DNA of 45,148 nucleotides from an uncultured Lachnospiraceae bacterium (GCA_947629545.1 CANREE010000011.1:1-45148); one strand, 5' to 3'; positions 8,607 through 17,127 are shown, numbered from the stretch's first letter. Notes: generated by a model not told the origin, from the sequence alone. Program-made: numbers and translations.

Positions 8607-9371
8607 TCATCCTTTCACACAATTTCGGATCCGGTTCACCATGTAAGACGCGAATCGCCCGGCAAGCCCGCTGCCTTGCATGGGGGCTGCGTCGGACAAA
8701 TACGCCTTCAGCGCGGATGCAATAAGGCCGTGATATTCCCCGGGAAGATTGGCAAGGCCCCATTCTCCGCCCTCCCGCTTCGACAAGATCAGCCCCTCCT
8801 CCCCGTAAGCCAGCACCCTGCACAGGTTCAGAATCACATAGATTGGATCCGCCCTGACCGCATCCTCCGCGTCCGCCACATCATTCCAAATACTGTCGAA
8901 GTAAAATTCTCGCTTTACCGGTTCAAAAACCTCCGAAATCTCTTTTCCGTAAAGGCGCCTGCCCCGCTTAAGCGTGATCGTTATGTGGGCCGCCAGGTCT
9001 TTATCGACGCCTTTCATTTTTTCAATATAATCCGTCGGATCCGTCCGATACCAGTCCAGGTGGGTCACGGAAAAATGCAGTTCAAAAGGCGTGGGATAAA
9101 CGAAGGGCCTGCACACGGCCCTTCTGACAACGCTCATTTCAATTCCCTTGGGCGGCGCATCGTCATTCAGCCTGACCACCATGTCCATGTACCGCCGCTT
9201 CGTCGCGTCGGATAATTCCCTTTCCGACACCACCAGTAAATCGATGTCGCTCTTTTTCTCATTGAAGCAGCCCATCGCCGCGGAGCCGTGGAGATACACT
9301 CCCACGAGATCTCCTCCCAGAATGCTCCGGCTCTCCATGACGAATGTTTCTGTTATCTGATCGAAATTCAT
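8607..9371 (-). CDS. Nucleotidyltransferase, aminoglycoside adenylyltransferase-like
   Basis: 254 aa from the start at 9371. The nucleotidyltransferase fold is shown by LHGSAAMG (residues 28-34) followed by SDIDLLVV with two metal-binding aspartates (D42, D44). The C-terminal half is helical, with NLCRVLAYGEEGLILSKREG, like the AadA/DUF4111 domain that positions the acceptor. AadA enzymes adenylate streptomycin and spectinomycin, but chromosomal members of Clostridia are often untested, so resistance is not established. The gene starts 64 bp after the upstream methyltransferase stop. A deleted paralogue lies at about 11.3 kb. Confidence 0.75.
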   Translation of the reverse strand: MNFDQITETFVMESRSILGGDLVGVYLHGSAAMGCFNEKKSDIDLLVVSERELSDATKRRYMDMVVRLNDDAPPKGIEMSVVRRAVCRPFVYPTPFELHFSVTHLDWYRTDPTDYIEKMKGVDKDLAAHITITLKRGRRLYGKEISEVFEPVKREFYFDSIWNDVADAEDAVRADPIYVILNLCRVLAYGEEGLILSKREGGEWGLANLPGEYHGLIASALKAYLSDAAPMQGSGLAGRFASYMVNRIRNCVKG

Positions 9372-9435
9372 CTGTTTTCTCTTTCTTTCCCGGGAAAATG
9401 CGGGCAATCCTGCCTTTGCTCCTCTGAAATCATTG

Positions 9436-10086
9436 TCATCGCGCAAGTATCGTGTATGTTGCTTTCCAGTTTCGCATAATCCGCACATCTGTGAAGCCCG
9501 CTTGCTTTAGAACCTCAATTTCATGCTTCACTGTCAGCGGCGTGTCATAGTGATAGAACGCGGTTGGTTCAAGGCCCTGCTCTCTTTTCAGCCGTTCCAG
9601 TTCTGAAAAGTAAAAATGCTCCGCTTCTTCCGACTCCGCAAAATAATCTGTCAGAACAAAATATCCGTTATCGCTCAGCGCGGTATTCAGCTTCTTATAC
9701 AGCTTCAGCTTTTGCGCGGCGGTGAAGTGATGGAGCGATTCGACGGATACAGCGGCGTCAAAGCGGTTCGCTTCAAAAGGAACGTCGAAATAAGATCCGC
9801 AGATCAGCTTGATTTTACGGTCTGCAAATTTACGCTTCAGCGCTGCCAGCATATCAGCCGACAAATCGATTCCCACCACTGACGCTTCCCCATTTCGTGC
9901 AAAGTAGTATTCAAGTTCAAGCCCTGTCCCACAGCCCAGATCAAGCACATTTGCATCCTGCTTAAGCGGCAGCAGGGCCGCCGTATAGGGATAAAATTCC
10001 TTCGCTCCTTCGATTTCCGCCATCATATGCTCGTCATATCCGCTCAGACGGGCGGTAAAGAACGCATCCATTTTCTCCAGTTTCAT
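9436..10086 (-). CDS. Class I SAM-dependent methyltransferase
   Basis: 216 aa. Motif I VLDLGCGTGLELEYY (residues 47-61) binds SAM. A later acidic residue in VVGIDLSADML, and FDAAVSVESLHHFTAAQK, correspond to motifs II-IV. NGYFVLTDYFAESEEAE follows as motif V. The substrate cannot be read from the sequence; the overall length matches small-molecule methyltransferases of the UbiE/Methyltransf_25 type. It lies directly upstream of the nucleotidyltransferase on the same strand, so co-transcription is likely. Confidence 0.85.
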   Translation of the reverse strand: MKLEKMDAFFTARLSGYDEHMMAEIEGAKEFYPYTAALLPLKQDANVLDLGCGTGLELEYYFARNGEASVVGIDLSADMLAALKRKFADRKIKLICGSYFDVPFEANRFDAAVSVESLHHFTAAQKLKLYKKLNTALSDNGYFVLTDYFAESEEAEHFYFSELERLKREQGLEPTAFYHYDTPLTVKHEIEVLKQAGFTDVRIMRNWKATYTILAR

Positions 10087-10173
10087 ATTATCCTCACTGC
10101 AATATTCATACTGTCGCCGACTCTAAAAATGTTAATGTTTTCTTATCTAGATTCAATCTGCGCTTTACTCCAT

Positions 10174-10668
10174 TTAGTTATTGTCAAATATTCTGATATG
10201 CCGTGTACCATACTGACAGATAAAACTCGGCAAATCTGTCGGGCTATGCCCCTCAAGAGCATAATGAAATACAAGTATACTTTTTGAGTCATCCAATTCC
10301 AACAAATATATTCTGTACGAATAATTCTCATTGCTTTCATTCTTCAACTCTTTCGTACTGTTTTGCTCTAAATAGGTCATGTATTGGGATAAAATATCTA
10401 TATTCCCAGATAGTTCAAAATAAAAATATCTTGAAACGTGAGTTCCAGTGGCCAAGTGATAGGAAACATGTTCAATTGTAAGCCCGTCATATAATTCCAG
10501 GTTCATAGTTTCAAATATATCTTGACTCTGCTGCGGAGAGCATTTATCCATCTCGTAGTAAGTATGCTGGTCCGCCCAGAACACATAATATACCAGCATA
10601 TAAAGCATCAGTGGAATGCCGATGATAGTTATTGCACCTATTATTAATATTTTTTGAATGGACTTCAT
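10174..10668 (-). CDS. Hypothetical membrane-anchored protein
   Basis: 164 aa. An N-terminal hydrophobic segment (about residues 7-31, rich in Ile, Leu and Tyr) anchors a soluble domain of about 130 residues with mixed charged and aromatic content. It has no lipobox and no catalytic motif that I recognise. AT content is higher than in the flanking methyltransferase and alkyltransferase-like genes. No function is proposed; an extracytoplasmic location is likely from the topology. Confidence 0.6.
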   Translation of the reverse strand: MKSIQKILIIGAITIIGIPLMLYMLVYYVFWADQHTYYEMDKCSPQQSQDIFETMNLELYDGLTIEHVSYHLATGTHVSRYFYFELSGNIDILSQYMTYLEQNSTKELKNESNENYSYRIYLLELDDSKSILVFHYALEGHSPTDLPSFICQYGTRHIRIFDNN

Positions 10669-10696
10669 AAAGATGCTCCATTAAATCTCGGTTTGC

Positions 10697-11176
10697 TCAA
10701 TTCAGTTTATAAAGAACCTTCTCATAGTCTTTTACATAGTACCTGATATTTTTGCGGCCTTTTTGAATGATCGTATGGCCTTCCGCTTCCAGCATCGCTT
10801 TCTGCTCCTCGACGCCGCCGGGATACTTTTCGTTTAACTCCCCGTTCGCTTTCAGCGTTCTCCAATAAGGAGTTTTATCCACGGAGCGCTGATCACTGGC
10901 CCAGGCCGCAATCGACACAAAAATCCCGGCCGTAATCGGTTCCGTAAAATCCGCACCGCTTAATTTTGCAAAATACTCACGGATTTTCCCGACAGTAATC
11001 ACATTTCCGCAGGGAACGCGCTTCATGATTTTATCGTAGTCGATCGGCGGAGCGAAATACATTCTGCTCCCGCCATATTTTTCTATACTCTTTTCATCTG
11101 TGATCGTCTGGAACTTCGGCATATCCTTGCTGTCGTTCAGCATAACGTTAAAATCTTTTTTATCTTCATTAGCCAT
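10697..11176 (-). CDS. Alkyltransferase-like protein, MGMT family without active-site Cys
   Basis: 159 aa from the start at 11176, which has GCAGGAGGTGTGCTT in front of the ATG. The C-terminal half is the O6-alkylguanine transferase DNA-binding fold: VPCGNVITVGKIREYFAKLS, then PITAGIFVSIAAWA. The segment TPYWRTLKANGEL sits where VPWHRV(V)xxxG is found in alkyltransferase-like proteins, and PGGVEEQKAMLEAEG matches their tail. No PCHRV active-site cysteine is present, so it should bind alkylated bases rather than repair them directly. The N-terminal 45 residues are an extra region of unknown role. Confidence 0.7.
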   Translation of the reverse strand: MANEDKKDFNVMLNDSKDMPKFQTITDEKSIEKYGGSRMYFAPPIDYDKIMKRVPCGNVITVGKIREYFAKLSGADFTEPITAGIFVSIAAWASDQRSVDKTPYWRTLKANGELNEKYPGGVEEQKAMLEAEGHTIIQKGRKNIRYYVKDYEKVLYKLN

Positions 11177-11233
11177 AAGCACACCTCCTGCTTCAAGCAT
11201 ATCTTATTTTTATAAGCAATGCAATGAGGCAGT

Positions 11234-11335
11234 TTTGAAAAAATACGTTGCTCACGACGCTTCACAGCAACCGATCAGGCAGGCATTCATCCCATCACCG
11301 CGAAACCGTGAAGATATACTCCCACGAGATCTTAC
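11234..11335 (-). pseudogene. Deleted paralogue of the nucleotidyltransferase
   Basis: On the minus strand the DNA encodes DLVGVYLHGFAVMG followed by a stop, nearly the same as DLVGVYLHGSAAMG in the gene at 8607-9371. Right after that, the sequence matches the 3' end and downstream flank of that gene (GATGAATGC..., GTGAGCA..CGTTTTTC). About 650 bp between these points are missing. It is therefore a duplicated copy with one internal deletion. Confidence 0.7.
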
Positions 11336-11470
11336 CCCTGGACCATGATTTCAATCGGAACTTATTTTATTAATCCTGAACCATAATTAATGTACCATCT
11401 CGACTGACGTCTTGATAGAGATACTCGTCAAACACCGATCGGCGCAGGCGCCATCGGTGCTTTCCTCGTT

Positions 11471-11811
11471 ATTATACCATGTCCTCCGGACATGCTCCCT
11501 CCGGGGGATGCGCACGGTTCGGTCCGGTGTTTTGTCCTCACTTCGTTCGGACTCCGAACCGACGCGGGTATAATCTCTGTTGAGATTATACCATGTCCTC
11601 CGGACATGCTCCCTCCGGGGGATGCGCACGGTTCGGTCCGGTGTTTTGTCCTCACTTCGTTCGGACTCCGAACCGACGCGGGTATAATCTCTGTTGAGAT
11701 TATACCATGTCCTCCGGACATGCTCCCTCCGGGGGATGCGCACGGTTCGGTCCGGTGTTTTGTCCTCACTTCGTTCGGACTCCGAACCGGCGCGGTATAA
11801 TCTCTGTTGAG
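11471..11811. repeat. Three tandem 114-bp palindrome-rich repeats
   Basis: Three head-to-tail units begin at 11471, 11585 and 11699. The first two are 114 bp; the third is 113 bp, one base shorter in CGCGGG, with one substitution. Each unit contains perfect inverted repeats: TATAATCTC-tgtt-GAGATTATA, CATGTCC-tcc-GGACATG and GTTCGGA-c-TCCGAAC, plus an outer CGGTTCGG/CCGAACCG pair. The last TATAATCTC palindrome closes the array at 11820. Because 114 is divisible by three, open frames persist across all units on both strands, but none has a start with a ribosome site, so I do not call coding. Confidence 0.9.
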
Positions 11812-11820
11812 ATTATACCA

Positions 11821-12028
11821 TACAGAGAGGGCAATTATGGTGCGCAGATCTGAATCCCGGTCATGCTGCTGTATGGTATAGGACTCATATTCGTGTGCCT
11901 GCTCATTTAACGCTTCCGGCATTCTCAGGCTGCCGCACCTAGCAGCCTTTGCAAGCTCCCCTGACCTTCAAGGGAATCCGTTACCCTTTAGCCCCACATC
12001 CTATCACTTCTCATTGTTGTCATTGCAC
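11821..12028 (-). other. Unassigned structured intergenic sequence
   Basis: On the minus strand this lies just upstream of the 114-bp array. It has a GGCTGC-taggtgc-GCAGCC hairpin near 11930-11950. It also has a frame ending in GSLRMPEALNEQAHEYESYT that runs into the repeats without a convincing start. I recognise neither a gene nor a known RNA here. Confidence 0.4.
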
Positions 12029-12068
12029 AAAAAATGAGTTATCACGACTTAAATCGTGAAAACTCACT
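12029..12068 (-). terminator. Terminator of tRNA-Trp
   Basis: On the minus strand a long stem (GAGTTtTCACGA paired with TCGTGAtAACTC, loop tttaag) is followed by ATTTTTTG. It lies 13 nt beyond the tRNA 3' end. Confidence 0.8.
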
Positions 12069-12080
12069 GGTTTTCCTGAA

Positions 12081-12151
12081 CAGGGGAAGAGGGGCTCGAA
12101 CCCCCATCTACGGTTTTGGAGACCGCTGCTCTGCCATTGAACTATTCCCCT
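12081..12151 (-). tRNA. tRNA-Trp (CCA anticodon)
   Basis: 71 nt folding as a standard tRNA: acceptor AGGGGAA/TTCCCCT with discriminator G, D-arm around AGTTCAATGGCAGAGC, anticodon loop CTCCAAA giving CCA, and T-arm GGGGGTTCGAGCCCC (stem GGGGG/CCCCC region). CCA is not encoded. It has a strong promoter and its own terminator, so it is a single-gene transcript. Confidence 0.95.
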
Positions 12152-12182
12152 ATCTGCTGTCCGTCAAACTGACAACGAACAT

Positions 12183-12211
12183 ATCTTATCACAATCTGCG
12201 AGGTATGTCAA
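12183..12211 (-). promoter_or_regulatory. Promoter of tRNA-Trp
   Basis: On the minus strand TTGACA (12206-12211) and TAAGAT (12183-12188) are 17 bp apart, with the tRNA starting about 32 nt downstream of the -10. The -35 is a perfect match. Confidence 0.8.
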
Positions 12212-12264
12212 CAATTTTTAACGCCGTTTTATGTGGTTTTTGAGACCGGTATGTAAAGTTGAGT

Positions 12265-12293
12265 TTTACTTTTTGGCACTGTTATTGTATAAT
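12265..12293 (+). promoter_or_regulatory. Promoter of the MATE exporter gene
   Basis: TTTACT (12265-12270) and TATAAT (12288-12293) are 17 bp apart, and the start codon follows at 12330. Confidence 0.55.
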
Positions 12294-12329
12294 GGAACAG
12301 GCGCCAAAAAGCAGGGAGGTTATATTATC

Positions 12330-13691
12330 ATGCAGACCAGAACGCAATCATCCGCCAGGGATATGACAACGGGGAATATTATCCTTCTGCTGGTTGAATT
12401 TTCGGTTCCGCTTATCATCGGCAATCTGTTCCAGATGATGTACAATACGGTAGACTCTTTGGTCGTGGGGAATTTCGTAGGCAAAGAAGCACTGGCAGCG
12501 GTGGGTTCCACCACGATGATCGTCAATATGCTGGTGTTCTTTTTCAACGGCGTATCCGTCGGGGCCGGCGTTGTGATCAGCCGTTATTATGGCGCAAAGG
12601 ATCAGAAAGGACTCCATAAGGCAGTAGAGACGACGATTTTTGTGACCTTTGTCTGTGGCGTTTTGTTTACGGTCATCGGTATGCTGCTGGTCCGGCCCAT
12701 GTTGGTCTTCATGGCGACGCCGGACGACGTGATGGATGCGGCTACCGTATATCTGCGTATCTATTTTGCCGGTATTATAGGGCTTTTGGTATATAATATG
12801 GGAAGCGGTATCCTGCGGGCCGTAGGGGATACACGCCGACCGCTTCTTTTCCTGATCTTTACCAGCGTGGTGAACGCGATCCTGGATCTGGTGTTTGTTG
12901 TCGTCTTCCGTGCGGGGATCGCCGGCGTGGCTTATGCGACGATCATTGCTCAATTCATTTCGGCGGTTATGGTTTTGGTATTGCTTTCCAAAACGAAGGA
13001 AGAATACCGACTGACCTGGAAGGATCTGCGGTGCGACGGGCCTATTCTGGGGCAGATCTTCCTGATCGGCCTGCCGGCAGGCATTCAATCCGTCATCACG
13101 GCATTTTCCAATGTATTTGTGCAATCCTATATTAACAGTTTCGGCTCGGCTTGTATGGCGGGGTGGAGTTGTTACAATAAGCTTGATATGTTTATTATGC
13201 TTCCAATGCAGAGCATTGCTCAGGCGGCGACGACCTTTGTGGGGCAGAATATCGGCGCTGGTAAGCGTGAACGGGTGAATAAAGGAACTGTGGATTCCAT
13301 GCTGCTTGCGGTGGGAGTGACGGCCGTGATCGCAGTGTTTCTGTTTGTTTTCGCGGCGCCGGCTACCAGACTTTTTATCAGTGACGCGGATGTAATCCGT
13401 TATGGAGCCATGTTTCTGCAGACCAACGTCTTCTTCATGCTGTTTAACTGTGTGAATCATACGCTGGCCGGCGCGCTGCGCGGGCGCGGGGATTCCACAG
13501 GTCCGATGGTGATCATGCTGCTGAATTTTGTGGCAGTGCGGCAGACGTATCTGTTCATTGTGACCCGGTTTATCAGCAATACGGAACGGCTGGTGGGATT
13601 CAGTTATCCGGTGGGATGGACGGCCTGCTGTATCATGGAAGTGGCATATTTCTACCTGAGATGGGGAAAGAAACAAGGCCGTTTCGATTAA
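12330..13691 (+). CDS. MATE family multidrug/toxin efflux transporter
   Basis: 453 aa, the usual MATE length, with about 12 membrane segments in two six-helix halves. The family signature near the N-terminus is present (FSVPLIIGNLFQMMYNTVDS, then GNFVGKEALAAVG), and it recurs in the second half as GLPAGIQSVITAFSNVFVQ. MATE proteins export cationic drugs or metabolites in exchange for Na+ or H+. Start at 12330: AGGGAGGT sits 9 nt upstream. The frame extends 99 bp further up, but that part overlaps the promoter. The gene converges on the patatin-like gene with a 1-bp gap, so no terminator fits between them. Confidence 0.9.
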   Translation: MQTRTQSSARDMTTGNIILLLVEFSVPLIIGNLFQMMYNTVDSLVVGNFVGKEALAAVGSTTMIVNMLVFFFNGVSVGAGVVISRYYGAKDQKGLHKAVETTIFVTFVCGVLFTVIGMLLVRPMLVFMATPDDVMDAATVYLRIYFAGIIGLLVYNMGSGILRAVGDTRRPLLFLIFTSVVNAILDLVFVVVFRAGIAGVAYATIIAQFISAVMVLVLLSKTKEEYRLTWKDLRCDGPILGQIFLIGLPAGIQSVITAFSNVFVQSYINSFGSACMAGWSCYNKLDMFIMLPMQSIAQAATTFVGQNIGAGKRERVNKGTVDSMLLAVGVTAVIAVFLFVFAAPATRLFISDADVIRYGAMFLQTNVFFMLFNCVNHTLAGALRGRGDSTGPMVIMLLNFVAVRQTYLFIVTRFISNTERLVGFSYPVGWTACCIMEVAYFYLRWGKKQGRFD

Positions 13692-13692
13692 C

Positions 13693-14532
13693 TCAAGGCT
13701 TCCAGGATTTTATTTTCTCTCCGTCGGCATAGCCTTTGTCATAAAGCCGTTTCATATCTGCCGGGTCACGGGACAGCGTGCTGACTCCGCAGGTATCATC
13801 CGGCGCAACGATCAGCACCTTTCCTTCTCTTGCATATTCCTGTGCCAGCGCAACGCTCTCATTGTACCGGTTCGCTCTCTGCCGCAGTTTTTCCGCCGCA
13901 TGGGGATATTTTTTACGGATTCGGGCAGCCAGCTTCTCATCCTGCTCAGAGGTTCGGAGAACATTTTCCGGTCTGGTAAGTAATACAACGACGCGGTCGC
14001 ACCCGGAAGCGAACGCCTTTTTCACCGGTACAGGATCGCCGAGCGCCCCATCGTAATAGGGCGTTCCCTGAACGAAATAGGGCCTGCAGATAAAGGGAAT
14101 AGACGAGGATGCCTTAAAAATATCATATTCATCCTGCCGGATATCCCGCTTATCAAAATATTTTGTCTCGCCGGTTTCGGCATTTGCAGCAACCACGATG
14201 AATTCCATCGGATTCTTCTGCAGGGCATCGCAGTCAAGAGGATTTTCACCGTCGTGATTGCTGAGCGTACCATAGACATAGTCCATATCAATAAAGGACC
14301 GTTTCATAATAAAGTTTCCCATACTCGCATACTGCTTTCTGAGACCGTATTCCGTATAAAAAGTAAAATTGCGTCCCCTCTGGCCGGCGATAAAGGAGGC
14401 AAGATTCGCACTCCCCGCCGATACGCCGATCCCAAGGTCAAATCGAATATTCTGATCCAGACAGTAGTCCAGCACTCCGCAGGCATAAATTCCCCGGAAT
14501 CCGCCGCCTACATCGATAATACCTGTTTTCAT
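13693..14532 (-). CDS. Patatin-like phospholipase
   Basis: 279 aa. Patatin hallmarks are complete: the oxyanion-hole GGGFRG at residues 9-14, the nucleophile elbow GVSAGS with Ser38, and the dyad aspartate in DGA at 161-163 (PYYDGALGDPVP). Length and layout match the bacterial YjjU/RssA-like cytosolic enzymes, which hydrolyse acyl esters of lipids. There is no signal peptide. The C-terminus is rich in Lys and Arg. The next gene upstream on this strand starts 117 bp before it, so the pair may be co-transcribed. Confidence 0.9.
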   Translation of the reverse strand: MKTGIIDVGGGFRGIYACGVLDYCLDQNIRFDLGIGVSAGSANLASFIAGQRGRNFTFYTEYGLRKQYASMGNFIMKRSFIDMDYVYGTLSNHDGENPLDCDALQKNPMEFIVVAANAETGETKYFDKRDIRQDEYDIFKASSSIPFICRPYFVQGTPYYDGALGDPVPVKKAFASGCDRVVVLLTRPENVLRTSEQDEKLAARIRKKYPHAAEKLRQRANRYNESVALAQEYAREGKVLIVAPDDTCGVSTLSRDPADMKRLYDKGYADGEKIKSWKP

Positions 14533-14648
14533 AGCACGCCGCCTTCACACCATATTTATTTTAAAGGGACAACTTATTCTCTTTTCTGACAAAGCAGGCT
14601 CTTCCGTGGGGCTGAAAACGATTTCTACTGCATTCATAAGAAACTCCC

Positions 14649-15428
14649 CTATTCCAAAGAACGGCACCCGACCCTGCAAGCCTCCTCGTACTTTCCGGCA
14701 ATCGGACACATGAATTCCCGGCCTGCCACATCGACAACTTTCCATTCGCCGCCGCAATAAACCTCTGCCCAAGCATGGTTCGCATTATGTACCGTCCTGA
14801 CATCCAAGCCACAATTCATCGCCATGATATAGACAAGACCAGCCATACCATCACAGTCTGCAATCCGCTTCTCAAGCCTTGTAGCAGTGCGGCATGTCGT
14901 TTCCTCTTCATAATACACATTGTTAAGGATCCAGTTATAAATATATTCCGCCGTATGGCAGGCATCCATCCCGGCTGTCGCCGTCTTAACCTCCTGCACG
15001 GTATCATAAAGAAGGTTAAGACACATGCGGTTATATTCTGCCTTTTCCTTTGTCGGCACCTCCTCCGGGCCAAGCAGAAGTATGTAGTCGCCTTCCGGAC
15101 TGTCAGCAGTATAGACCGGTCCTTCGCCAAGAAGAACACTCTTCTGATTATGGTCTGCAGCCATCTGTCCGTAATAATGTCCGATCTGAATATAGCCCTC
15201 CAGACATTCGTACGGGGCCGCGCCGGTCAGGATCAGGCTGCTGGTTAACGCGCAGTCTTTCACTTCCGGATCCGATTCCCGTTCATAAAGGGACGAAATG
15301 ATCTCCTCCACGGTCAGATTCCTACCGGCAACTATTTCTACCGCCCGCCCGCTCAGGGGCAGCGTCAGAACCATGACCGTTGATAAAACTGCAGATATTA
15401 TCTTTTTTAACATCGCATTTCCCTTCAT
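14649..15428 (-). CDS. Exported transglutaminase-like protein
   Basis: 259 aa. A signal peptide (MLKKIISAVLSTVMVLTLPL, cleavage near SGRA) leads to a domain of about 110 residues without clear motifs. A transglutaminase-like core follows, with all three catalytic residues: C192 in DCDGMAGL, H218 in NANHAWAEVY, and D233 in WKVVDVAG. Bacterial homologues act as cysteine proteases or crosslinkers at the cell surface. The start may be 15428 (AGGAG 9 nt upstream) or the next ATG at 15413 (AAGGGA upstream). Confidence 0.8.
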   Translation of the reverse strand: MKGNAMLKKIISAVLSTVMVLTLPLSGRAVEIVAGRNLTVEEIISSLYERESDPEVKDCALTSSLILTGAAPYECLEGYIQIGHYYGQMAADHNQKSVLLGEGPVYTADSPEGDYILLLGPEEVPTKEKAEYNRMCLNLLYDTVQEVKTATAGMDACHTAEYIYNWILNNVYYEEETTCRTATRLEKRIADCDGMAGLVYIMAMNCGLDVRTVHNANHAWAEVYCGGEWKVVDVAGREFMCPIAGKYEEACRVGCRSLE

Positions 15429-15449
15429 TATTCCACTCTCCTGCCCTCT

Positions 15450-15478
15450 ATTATATCCGTGTTACAGAAAAATAGCAA
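15450..15478 (-). promoter_or_regulatory. Promoter of the transglutaminase-like gene
   Basis: On the minus strand TTGCTA (15473-15478) and TATAAT (15450-15455) are 17 bp apart. The start codon at 15428 follows closely, giving a leader of under 20 nt. Confidence 0.6.
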
Positions 15479-15641
15479 TCGGAAAATAAAATCGCAGGTG
15501 ACGGCACGGCTGACCACGCAGTTTTATCACGGCATTTTCACATTTTTTTCACAGAATTTTCTATTTTTATTCAAGAATACCATTTACAATGTTTTCGTTG
15601 CCACCTCAGGCGTTAGAAAAAAAGCAAAAAAGGAGGTTTTC

Positions 15642-16313
15642 ATGGATTACCGGCACGAATGGAAGCACGAGATCAATTATTGCGACATGATAATACTGCG
15701 GCAGCGTCTGCGGACGGTTGCCTCAGCAGACGCACACACCGTAAACGGACGCTACCAGATACGAAGCCTGTATTTCGATGACCCTGCCGACACGGCGCTT
15801 CGGGAAAAGATCGACGGCGTCAGCCGCCGGGAGAAATTCCGCATCCGATATTATAACAACGATACTTCGGTGATTCATCTGGAGAAAAAAAGCAAACTGG
15901 CCGGACTGGGCAATAAACAGACGACAGCGCTCACCGCTGTTCAGGCACAGGCCATTGTGGACGGCGATATCGGCTGGATGGTCGGCTCCGGCGATGACCT
16001 GCTCAGGGAATTATATGCGAAGATGCGAGGCGGAGGGTTAAAGCCTAAGACCATCGTGGATTACACGCGGGAGCCGTTCGTCTATACCCCGGGCAATGTC
16101 AGGGTCACTCTGGACTACAACATCCGCACCGGGCTCGGCTGCACGGATTTTCTGAATCCGGACTGCGTGATGATTCCAGCCGGAAACGCACCGATCATAC
16201 TGGAGGTCAAATGGGACAGCTTCCTGCCGGATATCATCCGCGATACCGTGCGGCTCACCGGACGACGGCCGGGAGCATTTTCCAAATATGCCCAGTGCAG
16301 GATCTATGGATAG
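15642..16313 (+). CDS. VTC-domain polyphosphate polymerase
   Basis: 223 aa from the ATG at 15642, with AGGAGG 6 nt upstream; a longer frame has no ribosome site. VTC catalytic-core features are visible: an N-terminal HEWKHEI with tunnel-lining Lys and His, RYQIRSLYFDD, KFRIRYYN, and IHLEKKSK. A basic KPKTIVDYTREPF and a late Glu in APIILEVKWDSFLP follow. Eukaryotic Vtc4 makes polyphosphate from ATP; bacterial copies are annotated by analogy. It heads a cluster with DUF4956 and a carbohydrate-binding protein. This set usually includes a CotH kinase, which is missing here. Confidence 0.85.
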   Translation: MDYRHEWKHEINYCDMIILRQRLRTVASADAHTVNGRYQIRSLYFDDPADTALREKIDGVSRREKFRIRYYNNDTSVIHLEKKSKLAGLGNKQTTALTAVQAQAIVDGDIGWMVGSGDDLLRELYAKMRGGGLKPKTIVDYTREPFVYTPGNVRVTLDYNIRTGLGCTDFLNPDCVMIPAGNAPIILEVKWDSFLPDIIRDTVRLTGRRPGAFSKYAQCRIYG

Positions 16314-16415
16314 ACGCACAGTCTGCCGGGCACGGCGATCGATAAAAAAGACGGCCGATAGAGGCCGCTATACGCAGCACACAATAAATAATCATTAAGA
16401 AAGGACAACTTCACC

Positions 16416-17087
16416 ATGACATTCAGCGATATTTTCAAATCCAGTTTTCTGGAAAATGTAACCTCCATCAGCGTCCTCGACATGACGCTGGCACTGATCC
16501 TGGCCTTCGGTCTGGGCATGTTCATCCTTCTCGTATACAAGAAGACCTATCAGGGCGTCATGTACTCTTCCAGCTTCGGCGTCACCCTTCTGGCCCTGAC
16601 GATGATCACCACACTGGTCATTCTGGCGGTCACCAGCAATGTGGTCCTGTCCTTAGGTATGGTTGGCGCCCTCTCCATCGTCCGTTTCCGCACGGCGATC
16701 AAGGAGCCGTTAGACATCGCGTTCCTCTTCTGGTCCATCGCTGCAGGCATCGTGCTGGCGGCAGGAATGATCCCTCTGGCAATCATCGGCAGCGTACTGA
16801 TCGGCGTGATCCTGCTGGTATTTGTCAACCATAAATCCCACGTCAATCCCTATATTCTGGTTCTGCAGTGCGCCGGACACGAATACGAGACGACAGCGAA
16901 AGCATTTCTGGAGCAGAACGTAAGCCACCTCTCCGTCAAGAGCAAGACGGCCCAGAAAGGCATGGTGGAACTGAACCTGGAAGTCCGACTGAAAGACGAC
17001 AACACCGATTTCATCAACGCGCTGGCCGCAATGCCCGGCGTCAACAGCGCCGTACTGGTCAGCTACAACGGGGATTATATGGGGTGA
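16416..17087 (+). CDS. DUF4956 membrane protein
   Basis: 223 aa with about four membrane segments in the first 135 residues. The conserved block GMVGALSIVRFRTAIKEP lies between helices two and three. A soluble C-terminal domain of about 90 residues follows, with an ACT-like alternation of strands and helices. DUF4956 proteins are commonly encoded beside VTC-domain polymerases and CotH proteins, so a membrane partner for the polymerase is a fair inference. It begins 102 bp after the VTC gene and ends 40 bp before the next. Confidence 0.85.
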   Translation: MTFSDIFKSSFLENVTSISVLDMTLALILAFGLGMFILLVYKKTYQGVMYSSSFGVTLLALTMITTLVILAVTSNVVLSLGMVGALSIVRFRTAIKEPLDIAFLFWSIAAGIVLAAGMIPLAIIGSVLIGVILLVFVNHKSHVNPYILVLQCAGHEYETTAKAFLEQNVSHLSVKSKTAQKGMVELNLEVRLKDDNTDFINALAAMPGVNSAVLVSYNGDYMG

Positions 17088-17127
17088 CGGATCATGCTGC
17101 AGCGAAAAATATATGAGGTGATGGGTT

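Noticed and set aside
11471-11811. CRISPR array
   Set aside because: The units are contiguous 114-bp copies with no variable spacers, and no cas genes are near.
11387-11922. Protein-coding genes across the 114-bp repeats
   Set aside because: Frames stay open on both strands only because 114 is a multiple of three; no start with a ribosome site, and three overlapping frames are equally open.
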